Positions 48,682-58,368 of a stretch of DNA of 64,000 bases are shown piece after piece. A model generated the notes under the pieces. That model was not told the origin of the DNA. It saw nothing but the letters and a program-made list of their open reading frames with translations, and did not search any database. The DNA is from Vreelandella neptunia (GTDB lineage: Bacteria > Pseudomonadota > Gammaproteobacteria > Pseudomonadales > Halomonadaceae). The stretch is from NCBI RefSeq assembly GCF_022489065.1, contig NZ_JAKVTW010000001.1, positions 558,001-622,000 on the forward strand. The letters run 5' to 3'. A program made the translations under genes and the position numbers. Numbering within the stretch: the stretch's first letter is position 1; each line of letters opens with the position of its first letter.

Positions 48682-49146
48682 TCATTGCTTAGCGGGGCGG
48701 GCGTGTGAGGCTAGCCGCTCGAGTGCGCGCTTTAATGCCGGGTTGGTTGTGTCTTCAGCGCACTCAGCCAGGGTTTTGCCGGCATCTGCTGATAAACTGC
48801 GAGTATTGCGCGGCGGTGCCACAATTGGGCGAACTGGGCGTACTTTAAACGTAAAGCCACTCACGCTTTCAAAGCCAGGCAGTTGATGGAGTAGCTCCAG
48901 CAGGCGGCGCTGTTCAAAGCGTAACCATGTCAGCCAGCTCGCTTGGCCACTGATCAGTGTTAGGCGGCCTTCGCGAAAGCCGCCCACAAAAATATGCTCG
49001 CGCATTTCTTCAGGCAAATGCGCGCGAAGATGTTTTTGAGCTTGATCAATTAGACGAGATAGGCGCATTAATTGATTAATATCGCCGGACTTGTTGAGCA
49101 GTCGGGCAATGGGCTGTGCGTGAGAACGCTTAACCTTTATACTCAT
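48682..49146 (-). CDS. dciA: DUF721 helicase-loader-type protein DciA
   Basis: 154 aa. The KH-like DUF721 core is in LRAHLPEEMREHIFVGGFREGRLTLISGQASWLTWLRFEQRRLLELLHQLPGFESVSGFTFKVRPVRP. DciA assists DnaB loading in bacteria lacking DnaC/DnaI types. It stands between lpxC and secA, on the opposite strand. Its N-terminus MSIKVKR is the same as that of the MutT fusion 5 kb away, probably by chance. Confidence 0.9.
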   Translation of the reverse strand: MSIKVKRSHAQPIARLLNKSGDINQLMRLSRLIDQAQKHLRAHLPEEMREHIFVGGFREGRLTLISGQASWLTWLRFEQRRLLELLHQLPGFESVSGFTFKVRPVRPIVAPPRNTRSLSADAGKTLAECAEDTTNPALKRALERLASHARPAKQ

Positions 49147-49158
49147 ACGCTTAATTCC

Positions 49159-49171
49159 TAGGGTAACCCTA
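49159..49171. promoter_or_regulatory. Inverted repeat between dciA and the pre-secA ORF
   Basis: TAGGGT and ACCCTA are perfect 6-bp arms with one base between (49159-49171), 13 bp upstream of the dciA ATG and before the divergent small ORF. It may be an operator or chance. Confidence 0.35.
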
Positions 49172-49242
49172 ACAATGACGTCGGCGATCTTAGCCGATCA
49201 CCCATTAGCAGAGCCTACCACGCTCAGGAGCCGGTCTACAGC

Positions 49243-49605
49243 ATGTCACCTACGCTTGATGTTCAATCAGCTATGCCGCGGCGCCATCGTCGCCACGGTT
49301 TAGCGCGTTGGTGGCTGGCCGGTCTGTTAGTGAGCTGCCTTTTACCCGCGAGTTTAGGCCATTCGGACGCGTTTCGCAGTGGCGAGCGCAGTATTACTAT
49401 CTGCTTGTGGGTGCCCGCGATTTTACGCGCCCAATCACACTGGATTGCTAAACGGCGGCGGGCACTTCGCCGCTGGACTCAACGCACCAGGCGCTTTGCC
49501 CCTATGCGGCGCCTAAACAGCTGGCTCCCGCCACTTCCGCTGCTGGTAGCGGCCCGCGATGTGTTGACTCAGCGAGGCCCCCCTTCCTATCGAGTGTTTC
49601 GTTAA
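49243..49605 (+). CDS. Small secretory protein before secA; candidate SecM-like arrest peptide
   Basis: 120 aa with no family I recognise by sequence. The N-terminus is a signal peptide in form: basic RRHRRHGLARWW, hydrophobic LAGLLVSCLLPASLG, then a likely cleavage region before SDAF. The mature part is very Arg/Trp-rich. The end carries Arg111-Gly112-Pro113-Pro114, six residues from the stop, similar to the Arg-Ala-Gly-Pro of E. coli SecM and the Arg-Ala-Pro-Pro motifs of other arrest peptides. Its position, between lpxC and secA, is that of secM. AGGAG is at 49226-49230, 12 nt before ATG. The 120-nt gap to secA holds several possible hairpins. A regulatory role is inference; it could also be a simple small exported protein. 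Confidence 0.6.
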   Translation: MSPTLDVQSAMPRRHRRHGLARWWLAGLLVSCLLPASLGHSDAFRSGERSITICLWVPAILRAQSHWIAKRRRALRRWTQRTRRFAPMRRLNSWLPPLPLLVAARDVLTQRGPPSYRVFR

Positions 49606-49725
49606 TTTACTTATTTTGCCCCTACGCTTGTAGGAACAAGGCTTGCCAAAAAATGACCTGCAGTAAAAGGCATAGTCCCAAAAGGGGGCAGCCCGAAGGG
49701 TCATTTGTGAATATTTGGATATTTC
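49606..49725 (+). promoter_or_regulatory. Structured leader between the small ORF and secA
   Basis: Hairpin candidates: CCTAC/GTAGG (49621-49634), and AAATGACC (49651-49658) with GGTCATTT (49699-49706). CCCCCTT in the Pro-Pro codons of the ORF (49579-49585) can pair with AAGGGGG (49682-49688), so a ribosome stalled there could change downstream folding. The secA site is a weak TTTGGA near 49715, itself in an AATAT/ATATT loop. Confidence 0.4.
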
Positions 49726-52458
49726 ATGCTTAATAATTTATTACGTAAAGTCGTCGGTTCTAAAAATGATCGCGATGTTAAGCGCATGCACAAAAATGTG
49801 CCGCAGATTAACGCGCTAGAGGCGGAGTTTGAGGCACTCAGTGACGCTGATTTGCAACATAAGACAGCTGAGTTACGCCAGCGGTTGGAAGCGGGTGAGT
49901 CGCTAGATGCACTTTTAGCCCCCGCTTTTGCGGTTGTCCGTGAGGCCAGTAAGCGTGTCATGAGCATGCGCCATTTCGATGTGCAGATGGTGGGTGGCAT
50001 GACCCTGCACCGTGGCCGTATTGCAGAAATGAAGACCGGTGAAGGTAAGACCCTGGTTGCCACGCTGGCAGTGTACCTGAACGCGCTGCCTGGCAAGGGT
50101 GTACACGTGGTCACCGTGAATGATTACTTAGCACGCCGTGACGCTGAGTGGATGCGTCCGCTTTACGAATTTCTTGGACTGTCTATAGGCGTTATTTTCT
50201 CTGGTCAGACCGGAGAAGAGAAGCGACATGCCTACCAGTGCGATATTACCTACGGCACCAATAATGAGTTTGGCTTCGATTATCTGCGCGACAACATGGC
50301 GTTTTCGTTAGAAGATAAAGTACAGCGTGGCTTACATTATGCGATTGTCGATGAAGTTGACTCGATTCTTATTGATGAAGCGCGCACACCGCTGATTATC
50401 TCAGGTGCGGTAGATGAAAATACCGATCTATATAAAGTCGTTAACGAATTAGCACAGCAGCTTGAAAAAGGCGAAGAGGTTGAAGATGAAGAGGCCACCG
50501 TGGTGGGTGACTTCTTAGTCGACGAGAAACAGAAACAGGTAGAGCTGACCGAGCAGGGCCATAATAAAGTTGAAGAGCTAATGCGTGCTGAAGGGTTGTT
50601 GGGCGATGATGAGTCGCTCTATGCCGCGCAAAACCTCAACTTGCTCCAGCATATGCACTCGGCCTTGCGCGCCCGTTATCTATATAACCGTGATGTTGAC
50701 TACATCGTTTCCGAAGGCCAAGTGGTCATCGTTGATGAACACACAGGCCGCTCAATGCCAGGCCGTCGCTGGTCGGAAGGTTTACATCAGGCTGTAGAAG
50801 CCAAAGAGGGCGTTACAGTACAGCGTGAGAGCCAAACGCTTGCCTCTACCACTTTCCAGAACTATTTCCGCCTGTATGAGAAATTAGCCGGCATGACCGG
50901 GACAGCGGATACGGAAGCCTTTGAGTTTCGTCAGATTTATGGCCTCGACGTGGTGGTTATTCCCACCAACCGTCCGTTAGCCCGTAAAGATCTCAATGAT
51001 CTGGTCTATTTGAGCGCTGAAGAGAAGTACGAAGCGATCATCAAGGATGTCAAAACTGAGACTGAGGCCGGGCGTCCGGTATTAGTCGGTACGGCCTCCA
51101 TTGAGACATCCGAGTACCTCGCCAAGCTAATGCGTGAAGCGGGTCTTGCCTTTAACGTGCTTAATGCCAAGCAGCACCAGAGTGAAGCTGAGATTATTGC
51201 TCAGGCTGGCCGTCCTGGGGCGATTACTATCGCCACCAACATGGCCGGACGCGGTACCGATATCATGCTGGGGGGTAACTGGGAGGCTGAGGCCGCCAAG
51301 CTACAAAACCCAAGCCAAGAGCAAGTTGATGCGCTTAAAGCCGAGTGGCAGGCACGCCACGATGGTGTACTGGCCGCGGGCGGTCTGCATGTGGTGGGTT
51401 CTGAGCGCCATGAGTCACGGCGTATCGACAATCAGCTGCGAGGTCGTGCTGGCCGCCAGGGTGACCCAGGTTCCACGCGCTTCTTCCTCTCCCTTGAAGA
51501 TAGTCTGATGCGGCTGTTTGGCTCTGACCGCGTCAAACGCCTGATGCAGGCGTTAGGGCTGGAGCATGGCGAAGCCATTGAGCATAAGATGGTTTCCAAT
51601 GCCGTCGAGCGTGCCCAGAAGAAAGTCGAAGGGCGTAACTTCGATATTCGTAAGCAGTTGCTTGAGTACGATGACGTTGCCAATGATCAGCGGCGAGTCA
51701 TCTACGACCAGCGCAACGAAATCCTTGCAGCAGACGATGTCGCTGATGCCGTTATTGGCATTCGTGAAGAGGTGATGGAAACGGCGATTAGCGACTATGT
51801 GCCGCCCCAGAGCCTGCCTGAGCAGTGGGATCTGCCTGGTTTGGAATCGCACTTGAAAACGGAGTTTAATCTTGATGCGCCTGTGGTTAAGTGGGCCGCT
51901 GAGGATGATCGCTTTAGCGAAGAGCAGTTACGTGAACGTCTGCAGACCATGCACCGTGAAGCCTATGCAGCCAAAATTGCAGCAGCGGGCGAGAAGCTGA
52001 TTCGTCGCTTTGAAAAGCAAGTCATGCTGCAAGTGCTCGACACCCGTTGGAAAGAGCATCTTCAGTCAATGGATCATCTGCGTCGTGGTATTCACCTGCG
52101 TGGCTATGCCCAGAAAAACCCCAAGCAGGAGTACAAGCGTGAATCGTTTGAGCTCTTCCAGCACTTGCTTGACCATATAAAGGCAGATGTAACACGAATT
52201 CTGAGCCATGTTCAGGTTCGTCAGCCTGAGGAAGTGGATGCGCTTGAACGTCAGCGTCGCGAAGCACTCGAGCGCGAAACCGCGACAGCCGCCAGCCGAC
52301 ACGATGCGCCTGCCTCAGAGCAATCCGAGAATGAACAAGCAGCGCCAGGTGTTGAAGGGCGTCCGGTGCGTCGCGAAGGCCCAAAGGTGGGTCGTAATGA
52401 TCCCTGTTTTTGTGGTTCGGGTAAAAAGTATAAGCAGTGCTGTGGAAAATTAAGCTAA
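49726..52458 (+). CDS. secA: Preprotein translocase ATPase SecA
   Basis: 910 aa. Walker A is MKTGEGKTL at about 102-110, the DEAD-like [20 protein letters not shown] follows, [14 protein letters not shown] is motif V-VI, and the SecB- and zinc-binding tail [13 protein letters not shown] ends it. SecA drives export through SecYEG. Its N-terminus [21 protein letters not shown] is typical. It follows the SecM-like ORF. Confidence 0.98.
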   Translation: MLNNLLRKVVGSKNDRDVKRMHKNVPQINALEAEFEALSDADLQHKTAELRQRLEAGESLDALLAPAFAVVREASKRVMSMRHFDVQMVGGMTLHRGRIAEMKTGEGKTLVATLAVYLNALPGKGVHVVTVNDYLARRDAEWMRPLYEFLGLSIGVIFSGQTGEEKRHAYQCDITYGTNNEFGFDYLRDNMAFSLEDKVQRGLHYAIVDEVDSILIDEARTPLIISGAVDENTDLYKVVNELAQQLEKGEEVEDEEATVVGDFLVDEKQKQVELTEQGHNKVEELMRAEGLLGDDESLYAAQNLNLLQHMHSALRARYLYNRDVDYIVSEGQVVIVDEHTGRSMPGRRWSEGLHQAVEAKEGVTVQRESQTLASTTFQNYFRLYEKLAGMTGTADTEAFEFRQIYGLDVVVIPTNRPLARKDLNDLVYLSAEEKYEAIIKDVKTETEAGRPVLVGTASIETSEYLAKLMREAGLAFNVLNAKQHQSEAEIIAQAGRPGAITIATNMAGRGTDIMLGGNWEAEAAKLQNPSQEQVDALKAEWQARHDGVLAAGGLHVVGSERHESRRIDNQLRGRAGRQGDPGSTRFFLSLEDSLMRLFGSDRVKRLMQALGLEHGEAIEHKMVSNAVERAQKKVEGRNFDIRKQLLEYDDVANDQRRVIYDQRNEILAADDVADAVIGIREEVMETAISDYVPPQSLPEQWDLPGLESHLKTEFNLDAPVVKWAAEDDRFSEEQLRERLQTMHREAYAAKIAAAGEKLIRRFEKQVMLQVLDTRWKEHLQSMDHLRRGIHLRGYAQKNPKQEYKRESFELFQHLLDHIKADVTRILSHVQVRQPEEVDALERQRREALERETATAASRHDAPASEQSENEQAAPGVEGRPVRREGPKVGRNDPCFCGSGKKYKQCCGKLS

Positions 52459-52501
52459 CGGCAGCACTCTCAGAGTAAGCGTTTGCCTGAAGGAGATAAT
52501 C

Positions 52502-53731
52502 ATGGCGGTGGGAAGCATTCCTTTTCCAGCAATGCCGCCCCTTGACGGGGTGCGTCTGGGCGCTGTAATGGCGGGTATTAAAAAGCCGAATCGCCGTGAT
52601 GTGGTGGTGATTGAGCTGCCCGAGTCCACAACGGTGTCAGGTGTTTTTACGCGTAATGCATTTTGTGCAGCGCCTGTAGTGGTCGCTAAGCAGCACCTTG
52701 AACAGTGCCGCGCTGAAAATCGTTCGCCGCGTTTTTGGCTGATCAATACCGGCAATGCCAACGCGGGTACGGGCGAAGCCGGCTTGCGCGATGCACGTAC
52801 TAGCTGTGCTGAACTGGCCAAGCTAGCAGGCGTGGCTGAGCAGGACGTATTGCCATTTTCAACCGGCGTTATTGGTGAACCATTGCCGATGGAGCGTCTG
52901 TTAGCAGGCTTGGCGCCAGCCCTTGAAAGTCTGGCCAGCGACGATGCTGCCTGGGAGCACGCTGGTCAAGGTATTCTAACCACCGATACACGTGCGAAAG
53001 GCGCGACCGTGACGCTGGAAATCGGTGGTCAGCAGGTGACGATTAATGGCATCGCTAAAGGGTCGGGCATGATCAAGCCCAATATGGCGACCATGTTAGG
53101 ATTTGTGGTGACCAATGCGGCTATCGAAGCACCGCTACTGGATCGCCTACTGCGCGAAACCGTCGATCGCTCGTTTAACTGCATTACCGTGGACAGCGAT
53201 ACCTCGACCAATGATGCCTGTATGTTGGCAGCAACCGGCACCGGCCCGAGCATCGTCGACGATGGGCAGGTCGCCGTTTTCAGCAATGCCCTTCAGCGAG
53301 TAATGACCGAGTTGGCACAAGCGATTATTCGCGACGCTGAAGGGGCGACCAAATTCGTTACTCTGCAGGTTGGCGAAGCTCAAAGTCGTCAGGAAGCACT
53401 TGATGTCGCCTTTACCGTTGCTCACTCACCGCTGGTCAAAACCGCGCTTTACGCTTCCGATGCTAACTGGGGGCGTATTTTAGCAGCCGTAGGGCGGGCG
53501 CCTGTGAATGACTTTGATGTCAATCGTGTGGTGATTGACCTAGGCGATGTGCGTTTAGTCGAACAAGGCGGACGTGCAGCTGGTTACACTGAAGCAGCAG
53601 GGAGCGCTGTCATGGCGGAGCCAGACATTACCATTCGTATTAACTTGGGGCGCGGTGAAGAGAGTGCCACGGTGTGGACCTCTGATCTTTCCCATGACTA
53701 TGTATCTATCAACGCGGATTACCGTAGCTAG
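52502..53731 (+). CDS. argJ: Bifunctional ornithine acetyltransferase/N-acetylglutamate synthase ArgJ
   Basis: 409 aa. The self-cleaving ATML motif has Thr197 (KGSGMIKPNMATMLGF), the nucleophile for both reactions of the acetyl cycle in arginine synthesis. Other motifs are NTGNANAGTGEAGLRDA and CITVDSDTSTNDACMLAATG. AAGGAG precedes ATG 52502. The N-terminus and length fit the bacterial family. Confidence 0.97.
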   Translation: MAVGSIPFPAMPPLDGVRLGAVMAGIKKPNRRDVVVIELPESTTVSGVFTRNAFCAAPVVVAKQHLEQCRAENRSPRFWLINTGNANAGTGEAGLRDARTSCAELAKLAGVAEQDVLPFSTGVIGEPLPMERLLAGLAPALESLASDDAAWEHAGQGILTTDTRAKGATVTLEIGGQQVTINGIAKGSGMIKPNMATMLGFVVTNAAIEAPLLDRLLRETVDRSFNCITVDSDTSTNDACMLAATGTGPSIVDDGQVAVFSNALQRVMTELAQAIIRDAEGATKFVTLQVGEAQSRQEALDVAFTVAHSPLVKTALYASDANWGRILAAVGRAPVNDFDVNRVVIDLGDVRLVEQGGRAAGYTEAAGSAVMAEPDITIRINLGRGEESATVWTSDLSHDYVSINADYRS

Positions 53732-53852
53732 GCCTTTGCTCCCAGCCGGGGGCGGTGGTTGGCAGGGGTAATGGGCAAACGCAGCGAGATAGCGCCGATG
53801 TCTTTAGCGTTGGTGCGCGCAGTGGATAAAGACGTAACGAGTATATGAGTCT

Positions 53853-54809
53853 ATGAGCATAAAGGTAAAACGACGGGTTCACGTCGCGGCAGCTGCCATT
53901 ATTAGCGCCGATCAACAGCAAGTATTGATCGCTCGTCGACCATCTAACGTTGATCATGGCGGGCTGTGGGAGTTTCCGGGGGGCAAGCTAGCTCCGTATG
54001 AAACCGGTCTAGAAGGTTTGAAGCGTGAGTTACACGAAGAGCTGGGCGTTGAGATTGTGTGTGCTCAGCCACTGATTCGCGTCCACCATGAGTATCCTGA
54101 CAAACATATCCTGCTGGATGTATGGCAGGTGCACGAGTTTGCTGGCGAGCCTTTTGGTCGTGAAGGACAGGCGGTGCGCTGGGTACCCATGAGCGAGCTC
54201 TCCAACTACCCCTTCCCGGCGGCAAATTTACCGATTCTACGGGCGGTAAGGTTGCCTACCGAGTACCTGATTACGGGTGAAGAGACTGACGAAGCGCGCT
54301 TCGATGCATTTTTGGAGCGTGCGCTGCGCGAAGATAATATTCGTTTGGTACAGCTGCGCGCCAAGCAGTTGGATGAAACGGCCTATCTCACACGCGCTGA
54401 ACGTGCACTAAGCCTATGCCGTGAGTACGGCGCACGACTGCTGCTTAATGGCGAACCCACGCTGCTTGATCAGATTGATGCCGATGGTGTTCACCTAACT
54501 AGTGAGCGCTTAATGCAGCTTGAGCGTCGTCCGATTGCCGAAAACAAGTGGTTGTCGGCATCGACGCACAACCAAAAGCAGCTTACCCAGGCGGCTGTGT
54601 TGGGATGTGACTTTGTCAGCCTTTCGCCGCTGCGCACCACGCCTTCGCACCCGGAAGTGTTCCCGCTTGGCTGGCACGATTTCCAGCAATTGGTCGAGCG
54701 AGCCGGCATGCCCGTGTTTGCACTCGGTGGGATGACGCGTTTTGACGCCAATCATGCCCGTGCAGTGGGCGCACAAGGCATTGCCTCAATCCGCGATTTT
54801 TGGAAGTAA
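53853..54809 (+). CDS. mutT: MutT Nudix hydrolase fused to a ThiE/TenI-like domain
   Basis: 318 aa. The first ~130 residues are MutT: the Nudix box runs from about Gly43 to Gly65 (GGKLAPYETGLEGLKRELHEELG), and hydrolyses 8-oxo-dGTP. The rest resembles thiamine phosphate synthase or TenI (DNIRLVQLRAKQLDETAYL ... LLNGEPTLLDQIDADGVHLTSERLMQ ... ALGGMTRFDANHARAVGAQGIASIRDFW). Such fusions are known in gammaproteobacteria; whether the second half is active is unclear. A short ATGAGTCTATGA uORF overlaps its start. Confidence 0.93.
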   Translation: MSIKVKRRVHVAAAAIISADQQQVLIARRPSNVDHGGLWEFPGGKLAPYETGLEGLKRELHEELGVEIVCAQPLIRVHHEYPDKHILLDVWQVHEFAGEPFGREGQAVRWVPMSELSNYPFPAANLPILRAVRLPTEYLITGEETDEARFDAFLERALREDNIRLVQLRAKQLDETAYLTRAERALSLCREYGARLLLNGEPTLLDQIDADGVHLTSERLMQLERRPIAENKWLSASTHNQKQLTQAAVLGCDFVSLSPLRTTPSHPEVFPLGWHDFQQLVERAGMPVFALGGMTRFDANHARAVGAQGIASIRDFWK

Positions 54810-54837
54810 TCGGTCGCGTTAGCTCGCCTTGTGTTAT

Positions 54838-54882
54838 CAAAAACGCCTGCCTGGGTATTTATTCCAGGCAGGCGTTTTGTTT
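54838..54882. terminator. Bidirectional terminator between mutT and aguB
   Basis: AAAACGCCTGCCTGG (54840-54854) and CCAGGCAGGCGTTTT (54864-54878) are perfect 15-bp arms around GTATTTATT, with T and A runs for both strands. Confidence 0.94.
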
Positions 54883-54904
54883 TCTGGGGGATTGTGACGT
54901 GGGG

Positions 54905-55807
54905 TTAGTCACGGTAACGGCGGGTTAGATCCCCGTAGGCATCTACTCGGCGATCCCTTAGGTAGGGCCAAATGCGGCGGGTATTTTCACTGCGCGCCAT
55001 ATCGAGCTCAACGACCAACTGCTCTGTCTCTTCCCCTGCGTGGGCCAGTAGCTCACCTTGCGGCCCACAGATAAAACTACCCCCCCAGAACTGAATGCCA
55101 TCGCCAACTTCGGAATGATCCGCTTCAAAACCAACCCGGTTGGCGACTAGCACAGGTAAACCATTGGCCACACCGTGAGCGCGCTGAATCACTGTCCAGG
55201 CATCCTTTTGACGCTCCTTCTCAGCGGCGTCGTCAGTAGGGTCCCAGCCAATCGCAGTGGGGTAGAGCAGTAAGTCCGCACCGGCCAACGCCATCAGGCG
55301 AGCAGCTTCGGGGTACCATTGATCCCAGCAAACTAAAACGCCGAGTCGACCCACCGACGTTTCAATGGGCGTAAAGCCTTCTCCTCGCGCGCTGTCATGA
55401 TCACCCGGCGTGAAGTAAAACTTCTCATAAAACCCAGGGTCATCGGGAATGTGCATCTTGCGATACTGGCCAACGCGCCCTTTGGCACGGTCATAGACCA
55501 CGGCAGTATTGTGGTAGAGCCCCGGGGCACGGCGTTCAAATAGTGACCCCACCAATACGATATCGAGCTCTTTAGCGAGCGCGGCAAGGCGCTGCCCGGT
55601 AGGCCCGTCAAGCGGCTCTGCTAAGTCAAACAGAGAAGGGTCTTCAAACTGGCAAAAATAGTGGGTGGCATGCAGTTCTTGAAGCAGCACCAACTGCGCA
55701 CCTTGCTTAACGGCGCTACGGATACCTTCTTCACTAGCGGATAGGCTTTGGGCTTTATCAGGCCACGCGGGTTGCTGCACAACAGCGACGGTAAGTGTTG
55801 TCGACAT
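54905..55807 (-). CDS. aguB: N-carbamoylputrescine amidase AguB
   Basis: 300 aa nitrilase-superfamily enzyme with the catalytic triad Glu44 (LLQELHATHYF), Lys117 (YRKMHIPDDPG) and Cys160 (VLVCWDQWYPEAARL). It turns N-carbamoylputrescine into putrescine, CO2 and ammonia. ATG 55807 is preferred to the upstream 55855, as it fits the family start and has AAAGGAG upstream. It is downstream of aguA by 10 bp in one operon. Confidence 0.96.
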   Translation of the reverse strand: MSTTLTVAVVQQPAWPDKAQSLSASEEGIRSAVKQGAQLVLLQELHATHYFCQFEDPSLFDLAEPLDGPTGQRLAALAKELDIVLVGSLFERRAPGLYHNTAVVYDRAKGRVGQYRKMHIPDDPGFYEKFYFTPGDHDSARGEGFTPIETSVGRLGVLVCWDQWYPEAARLMALAGADLLLYPTAIGWDPTDDAAEKERQKDAWTVIQRAHGVANGLPVLVANRVGFEADHSEVGDGIQFWGGSFICGPQGELLAHAGEETEQLVVELDMARSENTRRIWPYLRDRRVDAYGDLTRRYRD

Positions 55808-55817
55808 AGTGACTCCT

Positions 55818-56885
55818 TTAACAAGTAGCGGTCGCGGCAAGCGTGCCCCGGGCAAGCGTACCCTTAGGCAATTGCATGGTGAGGCAATGCAGGCTGCCGT
55901 GTTGGCGAATCACGCTTACGCAATCGATCGGAATGAGGGTGTGGTTTGGGAAAGCGTCTGCTAGTGCTTGCAGCGCCGCCACATCTGCCGGGTCGCCGTA
56001 CGTAGGCACCAATACGGCTTGATTGATAATTAGGAAATTGGCATAGGTTGCGGGCAGGCGATGGCCGTCATCGGGATCGAAACAAGCCTGCGGCCAGGGC
56101 AGTGGAATAAGCTGGTAGGGTTCGCCGTTGCGCTGACGAAATGCCTGCAGTTCCTGCTCCATTGCCGCCAGGGCATTGTAGTGTGGGTCGTTAGGGTCAT
56201 CACAGCGCACATAGGCGATGGTGGTTGAGTTGCAAAATCGGGCCAGCGTATCAATGTGGCTGTCAGTATCGTCGCCTTCTAAATGGCCGTTGGCCAGCCA
56301 CAATACGCGATCAACGCCGAAATCCTGGGCGAGCTGTGCTTCTACATCTTCACGAGAGAGCGTGGGATTACGGTTGGGGTTAAGCAGGCAGGCTTCGGTG
56401 GTGAGCAGCGTGCCTTCGCCGTCGGTTTCGATACCGCCCCCTTCGAGTACTAAATCCCGGCTAGTTACGGGGCAAGCCCAAACGCCCGCATCCGCAAGCC
56501 ACTGGGTGAGCCGGTTGTCGCGTTCAGCGGGAAATTTGCCTCCCCAGCCGGTAAAGGTGTAATCGAGCATCATCATCAGGCCCTGTTCATCGATAACACT
56601 GACCGGGCCATGATCGCGTGCCCAGGTATCGTTGGTGGGTGCGACAATAAGCAGCAGGCGATTATCGGCCACGCCGTAGGCATTAAATGTGGTGACTAAA
56701 CGCTCTTTGGTTGCCTCATCTGGAACGCAAATCAGCACGCGTTGGTAGCGGGCTGTGGCAACGACGATGCGTTCAAGCGTGGCTTCAATGCGCGCGAGTA
56801 ATGGCGCCCAATCGCCGTCAGGGCGCGGCCAGGTCAGTTGAATGCCATCCTGGGGATACCATTCGGGGAGCAAACGATATGTCAT
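55818..56885 (-). CDS. aguA: Agmatine deiminase AguA
   Basis: 355 aa from ATG 56885; an ATG at 56900 with AAAGG upstream is also possible. It belongs to the guanidino-group modifying family: WARDHGPVSVIDEQG, LEGGGIETDGEGTLLTTEACLLNPNRNP, GHLEGDDTDSHIDTLARF and nucleophile Cys334 in GSLHCLTMQLP. It deiminates agmatine to N-carbamoylputrescine. Its C-terminal codons form a 15-bp tandem repeat (GTLAR/GTLAA). Confidence 0.96.
   Translation of the reverse strand: MTYRLLPEWYPQDGIQLTWPRPDGDWAPLLARIEATLERIVVATARYQRVLICVPDEATKERLVTTFNAYGVADNRLLLIVAPTNDTWARDHGPVSVIDEQGLMMMLDYTFTGWGGKFPAERDNRLTQWLADAGVWACPVTSRDLVLEGGGIETDGEGTLLTTEACLLNPNRNPTLSREDVEAQLAQDFGVDRVLWLANGHLEGDDTDSHIDTLARFCNSTTIAYVRCDDPNDPHYNALAAMEQELQAFRQRNGEPYQLIPLPWPQACFDPDDGHRLPATYANFLIINQAVLVPTYGDPADVAALQALADAFPNHTLIPIDCVSVIRQHGSLHCLTMQLPKGTLARGTLAATATC
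55834..55863. repeat. 15-bp tandem repeat at the aguA 3' end
   Basis: GCGGCAAGCGTGCCC (55834-55848) is followed by CGGGCAAGCGTACCC (55849-55863), 12 of 15 identical. On the coding strand it doubles the last residues Gly-Thr-Leu-Ala, with no break in frame. Confidence 0.7.
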
Positions 56886-57101
56886 GGTCGCCAACGTCAT
56901 GAATGCCTTTGTCGAGTTGGAAGAGAGGGTTGCCCCAGAGGACGCCTTAAATCGGCGCAATGTAGGGTGTGGCGGGGTAAGTTGCAAGCGTAACGTATTT
57001 TATCTGAACGCAGGCAATACACGTCGCTCTAATGGTCGTTTGAACATGCAGAGACACTAAAAAAACCGTACCATGAGCGCTTATTGATAAGGAATGACGC
57101 C

Positions 57102-58343
57102 ATGCTTGATCGTTTGCCTTTTCTGGTGGGGCTGCGCTACGTGCGCGCTAAACGCCGGAATCACTTTATTTCGTTTATTTCGCTCACCTCGATGCTGGGG
57201 TTAATGCTGGGGGTCGCGGTACTTATTCTTGTGCTGTCGGTGATGAACGGCTTTGACCACGAACTGCGCACGCGCATTTTAGGCATGGTGCCGCACGCTA
57301 AAATTGAATCCCGTGTGGGCATGGTCGAATGGGAATCACTTGCCGAAGAGTTGATGCAGCGAGAGCGGGTCATCGGCGCGGCGCCTTTTGTCGAGCAGCA
57401 GGGCATGTTCTCGGTCGGTGGCCGCAATCAGGGTGCCATGGTAAATGGCATCAACCCTGATTGGGAAGACCGAGTATCCATCATTGGCGAACACATGACT
57501 GAAGGGGAGCTCGCTGATCTCGTGCCCGGCGAGTGGAACGTGGTGCTGGGGTCGATGCTGGCGCGAAGCCTTGGCGTTGGCGTTGGGGATCGAGTGACTC
57601 TCTTGGTGCCTGAAGCTTCGATTACCCCGGCGGGAGTGTTCCCACGCTTAAAGCGCTTTACCGTTAGCGGTATTTTTAGTGTCGGCGCTGATTTAGACGC
57701 CAACTTGGCCTATGCCAATATTGAAGATATGCAGACGCTTGCCCGTTTAGGCGATGCCATCGGTGGGCTTCGCCTTCAGCTCGATGACCTGTTCGCCGCC
57801 AGTAGCGAAACCCAGGCGATTATTAATGAGCTTGGCCCTGAGTACCGCGGCAGCGACTGGACCTTCTCCCACGGCAATTTGTTCCAAGCGATACAGATGG
57901 AGAAGCGCATGATTGCGCTGCTATTGACCGTCATCATCGCCGTGGCAGCGTTTAATATCGTCTCCACACTCGTCATGGTCGTTACCGATAAGCGCGCGGA
58001 TATCGCCATACTACGAACTATCGGTGCTACGCCGCGCTCGATTATGGGCATTTTTATTGTTCAAGGTATGGCCATTGGCTTGATCGGTATCGCTATCGGT
58101 GTGGCGGTGGGTGTGCTGCTGGCGCTCACGATTGCCGACCTGATTGGCTGGGTCGAAGGCACACTGGGTATTCAGTTCCTGGATGCGGGGGTTTACTTCA
58201 TTAGCGATCTGCCTTCCCGCCTGCAGTGGAACGATGTTAGTCGGATAGTATTGGCAGCCTTTGGCTTGACGTTCCTGTCAACGCTTTATCCTGCGTGGCG
58301 GGCGGCAAAGGTTCAGCCAGCGGATGTGTTGCGCTATGAATAA
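57102..58343 (+). CDS. lolC: Lipoprotein-releasing ABC permease, LolC/LolE family (LolF-like)
   Basis: 413 aa. An N-terminal membrane segment (SMLGLMLGVAVLILVLSVMNGF), a large periplasmic domain, then three membrane segments near the C-terminus with IAILRTIGATPRSIMGIFIVQGMAIGLIGIAIG; it ends PADVLRYE. It works with LolD to release lipoproteins to LolA. Only this one permease is present with lolD in the window, so it may be a LolF-type homodimer rather than LolC with LolE. GGA precedes ATG 57102; earlier starts (57084) are less typical. Confidence 0.92.
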   Translation: MLDRLPFLVGLRYVRAKRRNHFISFISLTSMLGLMLGVAVLILVLSVMNGFDHELRTRILGMVPHAKIESRVGMVEWESLAEELMQRERVIGAAPFVEQQGMFSVGGRNQGAMVNGINPDWEDRVSIIGEHMTEGELADLVPGEWNVVLGSMLARSLGVGVGDRVTLLVPEASITPAGVFPRLKRFTVSGIFSVGADLDANLAYANIEDMQTLARLGDAIGGLRLQLDDLFAASSETQAIINELGPEYRGSDWTFSHGNLFQAIQMEKRMIALLLTVIIAVAAFNIVSTLVMVVTDKRADIAILRTIGATPRSIMGIFIVQGMAIGLIGIAIGVAVGVLLALTIADLIGWVEGTLGIQFLDAGVYFISDLPSRLQWNDVSRIVLAAFGLTFLSTLYPAWRAAKVQPADVLRYE

Positions 58344-58368
58344 TGGCTTCAGGAATAAGGATGACACG

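Noticed and set aside
48620..48886. 88-codon plus-strand ORF after lpxC
   Set aside because: It begins within the lpxC terminator region and is antisense to dciA.
48682..53871. Shared MSIKVKR start of DciA and the MutT fusion
   Set aside because: The likeness covers about seven codons only and the proteins differ afterwards, so chance or a shared initiation preference is enough.
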